A DNA stretch of 64,000 nt, from contig NZ_JAUFQE010000001.1 in the NCBI RefSeq assembly GCF_030409755.1, positions 1,116,001 to 1,180,000 on the forward strand, in the 5' to 3' direction. Shown piece after piece: positions 28,024 to 36,327 of this stretch (position 1 is its first letter; each line of letters opens with the position of its first letter). A model generated the notes under the pieces. That model searched no databases and was not told where the DNA came from. It saw nothing but the letters and a program-made list of their open reading frames with translations. Origin of the DNA: Vibrio lentus. GTDB lineage: Bacteria > Pseudomonadota > Gammaproteobacteria > Enterobacterales > Vibrionaceae. The position numbers and the translations under genes were made by a program.

Positions 28024-30096
28024 ATGACTCCATCACGCACTTTCAAAAATGCATCACTGTTCCTAGCAATCTCTCTTGCGTTTCCTGCTGTTGCAGCTAA
28101 CCATGACCATGCACACTTTAGCGATATCGGCGATCAGGGTGGCAAAAACGCGACCGAGATGACGACGAAAGCAAACCAAGAATTCGCGAAAACGCTGAAC
28201 TTCGAAGACACTCGCGCGTTCGACAATAACAACAAAGGGTTGATTGCGAGCTTCGATCAAGAAACTGGCGATATTATTCGTAACAGCTTCAACTTCATCG
28301 ACCCTAGCGTGAACAATGCCGATCAAGCGCCCGATTCAGTGAACCCTTCGCTTTGGCGTCAAGCCGTGCTGAACCAAGCTGCTGAAGGTTTGTACGAAGT
28401 TGTCCCGGGCAAGGTGTATCAAGTTCGTGGTGCTGATCTGGCGTCGATATCTTTCATCCGCAGTGACAATGGTTGGATTGCTTACGACGTTCTTCTCACA
28501 AAAGAATCCGCGGCTAAGTCATTAAAGTTCTTTAAGAACAACGTGCCCGATGGTGGCGACTTACCTGTCGTAGCGATGATTTACTCACACTCACATGCCG
28601 ATCACTTTGGTGGTGCACGAGCAATCAAAGAAGCTTACCCAGACGTAAAAGTATACGGTTCTAAAAACATCACTAAAGAAATCGTCGACGAAAACGTACT
28701 GGCAGGTAATGCGATGTCTCGTCGTACCGCTTATCAATATGGCGCAACACTGAATCGTCATGAGCACGGTATTGTGGATGCGGCACTCGCGAAAGGCTTG
28801 TCGACAGGTACCATTACTTACGTATTGCCGGATTACGAACTTAACCATAACGAAGAAATTGAAACGCTGGTTATCGACGGCCTAGAAATGCAATTCATGG
28901 ATGCATCAGGCACTGAAGCGGCATCAGAAATGGTGACCTACATTCCGAGCATGAAGGCACTTTGGACTGGTGAACTAACGTATCAAGGCATGCACAACCT
29001 CTACACATTACGCGGTGCAAAAGTACGTGATGGCTTGAAGTGGTCTAAGAAAATCAACGAGATGTTGGTCACTTGGGGTGAAGATACCGAGGTGTTATTT
29101 GCCTCTCACTCATCGCCAATTTGGGGCGAACAAGAAATCTCTGACTACCTAAAAATGCAGCGTGACGCTTACGGTTTCACTCATAACCAAACACTTCGCC
29201 TTGCGAACAATGGTGTCGTTCTGCAAGACATTGGCGACGAGATCTACAAAGTCATGCCAGACAGTATTCAACAGTCTTGGCACACTAATGGTTACCACGG
29301 TACTTACTCGCATAACGCTCGTGCGGTGTACAACATGTACCTTGGTTACTTCGACATGAACCCAGCTAATCTGAACCCGCTACAGATTCACCCAGAGTCG
29401 GTTAAGTTTGTTGAATACATGGGTGGCAGTGACGCAGTGATTGAGAAAGCGCAGCAAGATTTCCAAGAAGGCGAATATCGCTTCGTTGCAACAGCACTGA
29501 ACAAGGTTGTCCAAGCGGAACCAGAGAACAAAAAAGCGCGTGGTTTACTGGCCGACACTTATGAACAGCTAGGCTACCAATCAGAAGGTGCAGGTTGGAG
29601 AAACATCTACCTAACGGGTGCTCAAGAACTGCGTATCGGCACACAGCCGGGCGCACCAAAAACGGCTTCTCCGGATGTATTGGCGAACATGACCATCGAA
29701 AACTTGCTGGATTACTTAGCGGTAAAAGTGGATTCATTGAAGGCGCAAGACACGCCGTTTACCATGAATATCCAATTACCTGACGTGAAAGAGTTCTACT
29801 ACGTAGAGATGTCGAACGGCAACCTCAACAACATTCAAGTAGCTGAACTTCAAGATGCCGATACCACACTGATCATCAACAAATCAGATGTATCAGACAT
29901 CGTACTGAAGAAAACGACACTCAACCAATTATTGGAAGATGGCCAAGCGGGCGTGAAAGGAGACAAAACATCGTTGAACAAACTGCTGTCTTCATTGACT
30001 GAAGCGGATACCTCTTTTGAGATTGTTCCTCGTCCAAACAAAGGCGAAGAAGTTGATGCAGAGTTGTACCAAGATTCACACGAGCACGCTCACTAA
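28024..30096 (+). CDS. Secreted alkylsulfatase (SdsA1/BDS1-type, metallo-beta-lactamase fold)
   Basis: Cleaves primary alkyl sulfates such as SDS to alcohol and sulfate. The 690 residues start with a signal peptide ending PAVAA. The N-terminal metallo-beta-lactamase domain has the dinuclear zinc motif HSHADHFGG near residue 189, then an alkylsulfatase dimerisation region (WHTNGYHGTYSHNARAVYNMYLGYFDMNP near 420-448). The C-terminal part is an SCP2-like substrate-capture domain. Length and layout match the family closely. A strong terminator follows. Confidence 0.92.
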   Translation: MTPSRTFKNASLFLAISLAFPAVAANHDHAHFSDIGDQGGKNATEMTTKANQEFAKTLNFEDTRAFDNNNKGLIASFDQETGDIIRNSFNFIDPSVNNADQAPDSVNPSLWRQAVLNQAAEGLYEVVPGKVYQVRGADLASISFIRSDNGWIAYDVLLTKESAAKSLKFFKNNVPDGGDLPVVAMIYSHSHADHFGGARAIKEAYPDVKVYGSKNITKEIVDENVLAGNAMSRRTAYQYGATLNRHEHGIVDAALAKGLSTGTITYVLPDYELNHNEEIETLVIDGLEMQFMDASGTEAASEMVTYIPSMKALWTGELTYQGMHNLYTLRGAKVRDGLKWSKKINEMLVTWGEDTEVLFASHSSPIWGEQEISDYLKMQRDAYGFTHNQTLRLANNGVVLQDIGDEIYKVMPDSIQQSWHTNGYHGTYSHNARAVYNMYLGYFDMNPANLNPLQIHPESVKFVEYMGGSDAVIEKAQQDFQEGEYRFVATALNKVVQAEPENKKARGLLADTYEQLGYQSEGAGWRNIYLTGAQELRIGTQPGAPKTASPDVLANMTIENLLDYLAVKVDSLKAQDTPFTMNIQLPDVKEFYYVEMSNGNLNNIQVAELQDADTTLIINKSDVSDIVLKKTTLNQLLEDGQAGVKGDKTSLNKLLSSLTEADTSFEIVPRPNKGEEVDAELYQDSHEHAH

Positions 30097-30165
30097 GCCG
30101 CTCTAAGGTAAAATAATTACAACGTCAAACTGGCCTAAATAGGCTGAAACAAGGCTAATACGACC

Positions 30166-30199
30166 AAGCCTCAACCATTAAACTGGTTGAGGCTTTTTT
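30166..30199 (+). terminator. Intrinsic terminator of the alkylsulfatase gene
   Basis: A 12-bp perfect stem (AAGCCTCAACCA/TGGTTGAGGCTT) with a 6-base loop and T-run. Confidence 0.93.
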
Positions 30200-30453
30200 G
30201 ATTTGAGCTTTATTCGATATCAAGAAAATAAAATAAGAACCCCCACTCACAGCACTCAAATAGCATTGAGTAAAACTTCTTATCAAGCCCAGAAAAACAG
30301 TACTGTGTTTGTTAAACCACACCCTTGTTTCACGGTTTCTCAATCGCAATACACATCCGTACTTTCTATATCTCAGCATGTGAAGTAGTAGAAACTTTGT
30401 GCAATCAAACTTTGTTATAAAAGTTGTCCGGACTCTTTATTCAAGGAAGGAAG

Positions 30454-31263
30454 ATGCGAAAAAAGATCATGATTACAGGTGCGACAGATGGTATCGGTTT
30501 AGAGACCGCGAAAATGTTAGCCCAACAAGGGCATCACATCCTTATCCATGGGCGTAACCCAACAAAACTCAGCAAAGTAGAAACCGGCCTTTCTCGATTA
30601 TCCAAGGATGCGACTATCGAAAGTTATGTTGCTGATCTCTCTTCTCTTTCTGAAGTTGAAGCCCTCGCCAACCAAATAACGTCGAAGCATGAACAGCTCG
30701 ATGTACTCATTAACAACGCTGGCGTCTACAAGGTTTCCGAGATCACCACCAAAGACAATCTCGATGTCCGATTTAGCGTCAACACCATTGCCCCTTATTT
30801 ACTGACTCAAAAGCTGCTACCACTTTTTGATGCCAACGGTCGCATCGTCAATCTATCTTCAGCCGCTCAGTCATCGGTCGATCTCGAGGCGCTTATCAGC
30901 CCAAATCCTGACGCTTTAGATGGCCCCATCTACGCACAAAGTAAATTAGCGTTAACGATGTGGTCAATCCATCTTGCGCACCAATTAGGAGATCAAGGCC
31001 CCCTAATCATTCCCGTTAATCCGGCCTCATTTCTTGGCAGTAAATTGGTTAAAGATGCGTATGGTTTGGAAGGTAATGACTTAGGGATTGGCGCTGATAT
31101 CTTATGCCGAGCGGCACTATCGGAAGAGTTTTCTAACGCTTCTGGGAAGTATTTTGATAATGACTCAGGGCTATTTAAAGACCCTCATGCTGATGCATTA
31201 AATTCGGATAAAAATCAGAAGCTGGTGACGACTCTCGACCAGTTGCTTGCAGAACAGCTCTAG
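30454..31263 (+). CDS. Short-chain dehydrogenase/reductase (SDR)
   Basis: About 269 residues. A Rossmann NAD(P) motif TGATDGIG lies near residue 8, the NNAG motif near 88 (NNAGVY) and the catalytic YxxxK (YAQSK) near 162, preceded by the LSSAA Ser. The following Arg-rich HGRNP after strand 2 suggests NADPH. It resembles retinol dehydrogenase-like SDRs. The ATG at 30454 has AAGGAAGGA upstream. Substrate unknown. Confidence 0.88.
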   Translation: MRKKIMITGATDGIGLETAKMLAQQGHHILIHGRNPTKLSKVETGLSRLSKDATIESYVADLSSLSEVEALANQITSKHEQLDVLINNAGVYKVSEITTKDNLDVRFSVNTIAPYLLTQKLLPLFDANGRIVNLSSAAQSSVDLEALISPNPDALDGPIYAQSKLALTMWSIHLAHQLGDQGPLIIPVNPASFLGSKLVKDAYGLEGNDLGIGADILCRAALSEEFSNASGKYFDNDSGLFKDPHADALNSDKNQKLVTTLDQLLAEQL

Positions 31264-31293
31264 CTAATGCCACGCTCACTAGTCAGATACAAT

Positions 31294-31318
31294 GAGTGCT
31301 CCGTATTTGGGAGCACTC
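31294..31318. terminator. Hairpin between convergent SDR and TetR genes
   Basis: GAGTGCTCC/GGAGCACTC stem with a 7-base loop; no T-run is visible on either side. Confidence 0.5.
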
Positions 31319-31325
31319 CATAACA

Positions 31326-31916
31326 TCAATCTGTATTCAGCGCAGCCAACAAAAATTCCGTACTTGCGCGAGCATGTTGCTCAATATCTTGTAGGTTTGG
31401 TTTGACCATCCCCATTAACACACCACTTCTTAAGCTTAATAGCATCCCCGTCCACAGAGTAACCTTCGTGGCGACATCTTCGGTATCAAACCTATCCGTG
31501 AAAAACTGAGCGAGTGCAATATCGGTTTCGTTTTCACCTACCGACATAAAGCTTTCCAAGATAGCGGGAGACTTACCGTCTTCTGCAATCAATAGCTTCA
31601 ACGTAGCGATATGTTCGTCCGACAAATGAAACGCCAAAAAGGCCGTCGCGAACCCATACAATGCCTGATAATTATCAGAGATTTTTAACTGCTCGACAGA
31701 ATGCTCATCAAACTGAGCCCCCATTTGCTGCAATGTCGCTTTGAACAACACATCTTTTGATGAGAAATATCGATAGAGCGTTTGTTTAGTCACCTGGGCT
31801 TCACTTGCGATCACATCCATGCTCGCGAGCGTAAAACCTTCAGCTAAAAAAACAGCTTTAGCCGCTTTCAAAATAGCCTGTCGTTTCTTCTCTTTATTCT
31901 GCTCAATCTTGCTCAT
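31326..31916 (-). CDS. TetR-family repressor of the divergent EamA transporter
   Basis: About 196 residues with an N-terminal helix-turn-helix: AILKAAKAVFLAEGFTLASMDVIASEAQVTKQTLYRYFSSKDVLF, followed by a hydrophobic ligand domain. The ATG at 31916 (MSKIEQ) is preferred to a GTG 12 bp upstream. Two near-identical 20-bp dyads lie in the 119-bp gap to the divergent transporter gene, so it very probably represses both promoters. Confidence 0.87.
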   Translation of the reverse strand: MSKIEQNKEKKRQAILKAAKAVFLAEGFTLASMDVIASEAQVTKQTLYRYFSSKDVLFKATLQQMGAQFDEHSVEQLKISDNYQALYGFATAFLAFHLSDEHIATLKLLIAEDGKSPAILESFMSVGENETDIALAQFFTDRFDTEDVATKVTLWTGMLLSLRSGVLMGMVKPNLQDIEQHARASTEFLLAALNTD

Positions 31917-31940
31917 TACTTCATCCACCCCAAAACAGAG

Positions 31941-32006
31941 ATCATACTTTAAAGTATGATTTGTGTTGACTCAACTAATTTTTAAAATCATACTCGTGAG
32001 TATGAT
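31941..32006. promoter_or_regulatory. Twin TetR operators
   Basis: ATCATACTT-TA-AAGTATGAT at 31941-31960 and ATCATACTC-GT-GAGTATGAT at 31987-32006 share nine-base arms differing at one position. Their centres are 46 bp apart between divergent tetR-type and EamA genes. The second copy lies about 30 bp before the transporter start. Confidence 0.85.
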
Positions 32007-32035
32007 TTATTGATAACAGATAATTGGATAGAGAA

Positions 32036-32926
32036 ATGACAACAATGAACCTCCCTAAAACTGAAGTAAGAAACACTCGAACCCTCGGCTTTACCTTTGC
32101 GATCGCAGGTGCCGTATTAATGAGTATTGACCCCATCTTTATTCGTTATGCGGGTGTCAGCGGATTTGATACGGCCTTCTTGTTCGGCTTATTCAGCGCA
32201 ATTTCGATGCCGATTTTGCTTAAATTCAACGACAAACGCGGAATACGAAAGGCAGTAGCACAAAGCGGTTGGCCATTGTTAGCAGCGGGTATTCTTATGC
32301 TCGGCAGCGCATCGGGCTTGGTGTTCAGCATCAAGATGACTTCAATCGCTAATACCTTTGTGATCCTCAGTGCAGCCCCTGCGGTTGCCGCCATTTTCAG
32401 CTGGTTAATATTGAAAGAAGCCACCAGCCGTTCGACTTTGGTTGCGATTGTGGCTGTGATGGTTGGTATTACGATTGTCGTTTCAGGCTCGTTTTCTTCG
32501 GGTAATTGGATGGGTGATGCTTTAGCGGTATTCGCTGTGATCTGTTTATCTATGATGTTTACCTTGCTGCGTAAATATCAAGACGTCAGCCGATTAGCGA
32601 GCGTTGGCCTAGGTGGCTTGTTGCTCGCGGTTGTGATGTTTTTCTTCGCAACACCATCAAGCTACAGCGTTGAAACGTGGTTAATCATGGGCATGATGGG
32701 CTTGTTTACCGCACCGGTTGGACGAGTGTTATCTATGGTCGCAACACGCCACATTACCGCACCAGAGGTATCAATGACTCTGATGTTAGAAACGGTGTTA
32801 GCGCCAGTTTGGGCGTTTGTCTTCTTCACCGAGATCCCGCCAACGACCAGTATTATCGGTGGTGTGGTGATCTTGATTACGATCTTCATCTACACCTTAG
32901 TGACGATGAAAAATGATGACAAATAA
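32036..32926 (+). CDS. EamA-family (DMT) transporter under TetR control
   Basis: About 296 residues with ten predicted helices in two EamA repeats. The first repeat contains DPIFIRYAGVSGFDTAFLFGLFS, the second GRVLSMVATRHITAPEVSMTLMLETVLAPVWAF. The ATG at 32036 is chosen over an upstream TTG; another ATG lies 9 bp later. Divergent control by a TetR protein suggests export of a toxic compound, which is inference. A TrmO-like gene follows 33 bp later. Confidence 0.87.
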   Translation: MTTMNLPKTEVRNTRTLGFTFAIAGAVLMSIDPIFIRYAGVSGFDTAFLFGLFSAISMPILLKFNDKRGIRKAVAQSGWPLLAAGILMLGSASGLVFSIKMTSIANTFVILSAAPAVAAIFSWLILKEATSRSTLVAIVAVMVGITIVVSGSFSSGNWMGDALAVFAVICLSMMFTLLRKYQDVSRLASVGLGGLLLAVVMFFFATPSSYSVETWLIMGMMGLFTAPVGRVLSMVATRHITAPEVSMTLMLETVLAPVWAFVFFTEIPPTTSIIGGVVILITIFIYTLVTMKNDDK

Positions 32927-32959
32927 AGAGACTAATAAAGAATTAAATAGGAGCTAAAC

Positions 32960-33361
32960 ATGTCTGAAGAGCTGAAATTAATTGGTCGAATTACTACGCC
33001 GTATCACTCGATTTCGGAGTGTCCGAATAACATCCAACCGGACAACGGCCCAATCTGTGAAATAATCTTAGATGACGTTTACCAACAAGGCTTGCTTGGC
33101 TTAAACCGTGGCGACCACATATTGATCTTGTATTGGTTAGAAGGCGGCAAACGAGATGAATTGATCCAAAGCCGGGATGAAGAGACACCGACCAAAGGCA
33201 CCTTCGCACTGCGCTCACCACACAGGCCAAACCCAATCGGTGCTGCCGTACTGCCGATTGAAAAAATAGAGAATGGCACAGTGACCGTAAGAGGCTTAGA
33301 TTGCTTGAACAACACACCGCTGTTGGATATCAAGCCTGCAATCTATAAAGAGAAGGGATAA
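32960..33361 (+). CDS. TrmO/TsaA-like SAM-dependent methyltransferase, single domain
   Basis: A 133-residue protein of the TsaA/YaeB fold, whose characterised member methylates N6-threonylcarbamoyladenosine-37 in tRNA. The conserved segments are IGRITTPYHS, LHSPHRPNPIG-like FALRSPHRPNPIG near 74 and LDCLNNTPLLDIKP near 113. It lacks the C-terminal domain of E. coli TrmO (about 235 residues), so the tRNA role is less certain. AGGAG precedes the ATG. It may be co-transcribed with the EamA gene. Confidence 0.82.
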   Translation: MSEELKLIGRITTPYHSISECPNNIQPDNGPICEIILDDVYQQGLLGLNRGDHILILYWLEGGKRDELIQSRDEETPTKGTFALRSPHRPNPIGAAVLPIEKIENGTVTVRGLDCLNNTPLLDIKPAIYKEKG

Positions 33362-33418
33362 GCGAGAAACTGGCCTTCCTAAACCAAGATCGAGCTGTGC
33401 GTTAGCGAAAGGAAGACA

Positions 33419-34120
33419 TTACGCATACTTGATGAAAGCTTGGCTTAACCGCTGAAAGAGTGAATCTACGTTGGGAAGGCTCGTCAAGTGCGCGGACAAC
33501 AGTGTATGAACCTGCGCATCCACCACGGTCGGGTTATCGCAAATTTGATTATAAAAATTCACAGGCGCAACGATGTTCTCCAAGTCGGCATCTAACAAGA
33601 TACAAGCTTGCGAAAGTACAATTTGGCCGCCCCCTTGTTTAAGCAATACACGCTGCGCAGTACCCACTATTTTTTGTTTATTGATATTGAGGTTGTAGTC
33701 ACCATCACAATAAGAACCGGGGGTTGCGTGTACATCCACATCGATGCCCAGTTCTTTAAAAAACAGGGTTAATACATCGCATAAATGTCGATACGCTTTT
33801 TGGATATTGTATGCTTCATCACGAGGCCAATGGTAAATGTGCGATAGGTTAATGATCCCCGGCAATTGGGGAACGGGAGCGCCACCGGTTTTTCGTGAGG
33901 TGAGTTGCCAGCCTTGTTCCGCAAGCTGCTTTCTAGACTCTACCTTCACTGGCCACTTCTTACCTGCAGGCAAAACGAGTGTCGGCGTTTTTGCTTGCCA
34001 AAGCATTAAGGCTTGCGCAATCTCACCGGTCTGTATTTGCTGCAATAACTCAGCTTCTTTTTCAAACGCACGATCAACATCAATGTGCGGGTAACGTACG
34101 AGTTTATTCGTTAACTTCAA
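33419..34120 (-). CDS. Biotin/lipoate A/B ligase-family protein (LplA-like)
   Basis: A 233-residue protein of the lipoate ligase/octanoyltransferase fold. The substrate-loop SRKTGGAPVPQLPGIINLS near 75-93 replaces the usual RRxxGGGxVxHxxG, with Pro-Gln where His is common. The catalytic-type Lys occurs in KIVGTAQR near 140. It starts at a TTG with GAGGAAA upstream. It is the last chromosomal gene before the relic integron. Whether it is an active ligase is uncertain because the key loop is altered. Confidence 0.75.
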   Translation of the reverse strand: MKLTNKLVRYPHIDVDRAFEKEAELLQQIQTGEIAQALMLWQAKTPTLVLPAGKKWPVKVESRKQLAEQGWQLTSRKTGGAPVPQLPGIINLSHIYHWPRDEAYNIQKAYRHLCDVLTLFFKELGIDVDVHATPGSYCDGDYNLNINKQKIVGTAQRVLLKQGGGQIVLSQACILLDADLENIVAPVNFYNQICDNPTVVDAQVHTLLSAHLTSLPNVDSLFQRLSQAFIKYA

Positions 34121-34199
34121 TGCACTTTTCCTCTACAGATTGTGGTGACTTAGTATTTAGCGTTCTGGGATGGTTGATGACATATGGGACTATGTGGAA

Positions 34200-34249
34200 T
34201 GAAAACAGCGCCAAAAGTTAGTTATTGGCACTATAGTCGTTTGTTAGGC
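34200..34249 (-). repeat. Degenerate attC remnant after cassette 3
   Basis: On the minus strand the R'' core GCCTAAC (34243-34249) follows the DJ-1 gene stop by a few bases and is exactly complementary to that cassette's first bases (GTTAGGC at 34866-34872), the rule for an attC and its own cassette. An inner arm pair (AGTGCCAA/TTGGCGCT) is visible. No closing GTTRRRY core is found before the lplA-like gene, so this attC, and with it the array end, is truncated. Confidence 0.6.
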
Positions 34250-34254
34250 AAAAT

Positions 34255-34851
34255 TTACAGATACGCACCGACTACTGACATACAGTGCTGAACCGTGCTT
34301 TCTTTTTCACCGACTGGCGCGACATAATGAATTGCCGATTCAGCATCCGCCCTACTCGACAACTTGCTAATTACCCAGGTAGCCAAGTACTTTGATGACA
34401 AACAACCACCTGCTGTCGCAAGATTACCTTTAGCATAAAAGGGTTGGTCTAAAACGGTAACTCCTGATTCGACAACCCAAGGTTTCGTTGTTAAATCGGT
34501 ACAAGCTGGTATTTGATGCAGTAAACCAAGTACTGACATGAGCAACGTACCTGAACATTGTCCACCAATTAACTGAGTTTCAGGGTTTAGCTTTAGCCTT
34601 GAAAGTATATCTCTGTCTTTCGCAATATCGCACGTTAGTGCACCACTGCCAAATAATACGACGTTGGCTTGGTTAGCAAACTCGAGAGGCTGTTGAGATT
34701 TGATTGTCACTCCGTTCATTGAAGTGACGTATTGAGATGGACTCGTTATTTGCACATTCCAACCGGCGTCTTTCATGCGGTTCAAAATGCCCGCAGCTAT
34801 AAATGAATCCAGTTCATTAAATCCGTTAAAAGTTAGTACAGCAATATCCAT
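34255..34851 (-). CDS. DJ-1/PfpI-family protein on integron cassette 3
   Basis: A 198-residue class I glutamine amidotransferase-like protein. The nucleophile elbow is GGQCSGT near Cys99, and the family start MDIAVLTFNGFNELD is clear. Members include chaperone/deglycase and ThiJ/PfpI hydrolases; activity here is unknown. The gene begins 15 bp after an attC core (GTTAGGC) with AGGAAT as ribosome site and ends just before a truncated attC, so it is a compact promoterless cassette. Confidence 0.85.
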   Translation of the reverse strand: MDIAVLTFNGFNELDSFIAAGILNRMKDAGWNVQITSPSQYVTSMNGVTIKSQQPLEFANQANVVLFGSGALTCDIAKDRDILSRLKLNPETQLIGGQCSGTLLMSVLGLLHQIPACTDLTTKPWVVESGVTVLDQPFYAKGNLATAGGCLSSKYLATWVISKLSSRADAESAIHYVAPVGEKESTVQHCMSVVGAYL

Positions 34852-34880
34852 ATTTATTCCTATTTGCCTAACGCCTGCAT

Positions 34881-36202
34881 CTTGCGAATCCCCTCATAAT
34901 CAGGCTTAAAAACAATGAGGTAGACGTGCATCGCCGTCTTTGATCTAATGAATATCGCTGAACACACATTTCGAACAAGTGGGTTAATAATGCGCGACAT
35001 TCAGATTCTACAACAAACCATACAAAACCAATGCCCCTCCATTCACAAAAAACGCGTTAGTTCTCTGATACTTGCTACAAAAAGTGTACTTGACGGCTCA
35101 GACTTAACGCTGACTAAACTAGGTCGCAAACTAGAAACTAATACCACGGTAAAACATGCGATCAAACGCGTTGATAGACTGCTTGGAAATCGCCAACTAC
35201 ATCGTGAAAAAGACCTTATTTATAAATGGCATGCCTACTTAATAACGGGCGCTAACCCATGCCCTGTGATCCTTGTGGATTGGTCTGATGTTCGTGAACA
35301 ACTTCGTTATATGACGTTAAGAGCATCCGTTGCACTTGATGGTCGAGCCGTCACAATCTTTGAACAAGTTTTTGAGTATGGCCAATACAATTCACCGAAA
35401 AGTCACCAAACATTCCTCGATAAATTGCAGAGTATTTTGCCGAATAAAATCAGTCCGATCATCGTTTCTGATGCGGGTTTTAGAAATACTTGGTTCCGCC
35501 AAGTTCAGGAGAAAGGTTGGTTTTGGTTAGGTCGTGTCCGAGGTGAAGTATCAATCAAACAACCTCAAAAACCTTGGGTCTCAAATAAAACCTTTTATCC
35601 AAACGCTGTCCATAAACCCAAATATCTTGGCAACTGCTTATTAGCAAAGAGATCACCGATATCTTGTGAAGCCTATGTTTATAAGGGATTAGAAAAAGGC
35701 CGAAAAGCCCAGCGCCATAGTAGAACCAGCCAAAAACACTCCGCTACACATCTCTATCAACGCAGTGCAAAGGAGCCGTGGCTACTCGCGACTAATGTCC
35801 CTCGACATATCTTAAATGAAGTACAAATTACCAATCTGTACGCCAAGCGTATGCAGATAGAAGAAGCCTTCCGCGATCTAAAGAGTACCGCCTATGGGAT
35901 CGCACTTCGTCACAACAGAACTCGCTGTACTAAGCGATTAGATATCCTGCTTCTTATTGCGTTGCTCGCTGAAATCTTGATGTGGTGGAATGGCCTAATT
36001 GCAGTACAAGCCAAATGGCATTTTGACTTCCAAGCCAACAGCATTAAACACCGCCGAGTTCTATCCATACCTCGTCTAGGGAGAGAGGTACGAAATCATC
36101 GGCGATATCAAATTAATGAATCCCAATATCAATGGGGAATGTTCGAATATCAAAGGCTCACACACAACGCAGGACTAGGGAAATTATGAGGGGATCCGTC
36201 AG
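34881..36202 (+). mobile_element. IS10-group (IS4 family) insertion sequence, apparently intact
   Basis: 1,322 bp. Terminal inverted repeats are CTTGCGAATCCCCTCATAAT on the left and the complement of CTGACGGATCCCCTCATAAT on the right; 17 of 20 positions agree and the inner part equals the IS10 end. A 9-bp target duplication, CGCCTGCAT, flanks it at 34872-34880 and 36203-36211. The insertion splits an integron attC site. One full-length transposase gene is inside. Confidence 0.95.
34990..36189 (+). CDS. IS10-type DDE transposase
   Basis: A 399-residue transposase close in length to that of IS10 (402). DDE residues are visible: Asp in VDWSDVREQ near 99, Asp in VSDAGFRNTW near 162 and Glu in the YREK-type region RMQIEEAFRDLKS near 290. 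It carries out cut-and-paste transposition. The start MRDIQIL matches the IS10 N-terminus; an upstream in-frame ATG at 34948 would be less natural. It ends 13 bp before the IS end with the IS10-like tail GLGKL. No frameshift is seen. Confidence 0.95.
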   Translation: MRDIQILQQTIQNQCPSIHKKRVSSLILATKSVLDGSDLTLTKLGRKLETNTTVKHAIKRVDRLLGNRQLHREKDLIYKWHAYLITGANPCPVILVDWSDVREQLRYMTLRASVALDGRAVTIFEQVFEYGQYNSPKSHQTFLDKLQSILPNKISPIIVSDAGFRNTWFRQVQEKGWFWLGRVRGEVSIKQPQKPWVSNKTFYPNAVHKPKYLGNCLLAKRSPISCEAYVYKGLEKGRKAQRHSRTSQKHSATHLYQRSAKEPWLLATNVPRHILNEVQITNLYAKRMQIEEAFRDLKSTAYGIALRHNRTRCTKRLDILLLIALLAEILMWWNGLIAVQAKWHFDFQANSIKHRRVLSIPRLGREVRNHRRYQINESQYQWGMFEYQRLTHNAGLGKL

Positions 36203-36324
36203 CGCCTGCATAACACATTTACTACTATGCAATTATACTTAATATTGACACCTTAAAACGAGAAACACTCGGCAAACTGAGATTGCCGAGTGTAGTAAAT
36301 CGTGTTAATGCATTTGTTAGTAGC
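36203..36324 (-). repeat. attC2 integron site, split by the IS10-type element
   Basis: Minus strand, from R'' GCTACTAAC (36316-36324) to R' GTTAGGC, which now lies at 34866-34872 on the far side of the IS. Removing the IS and one target copy gives a folded attC: TGCATTAACACGATTTACTAC on one arm pairs with TGCATAACACATTTACTAC on the other, with only one T and one G left unpaired, the extrahelical bases typical of attC. The centre holds the hairpin CACTCGGCAA/TTGCCGAGTG. Confidence 0.88.
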
Positions 36325-36327
36325 ATA

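Noticed and set aside
34881..36202. Composite transposon bounded by IS elements
   Set aside because: Only one IS10-type copy is present, and the IS200-type element 15 kb away is unrelated.
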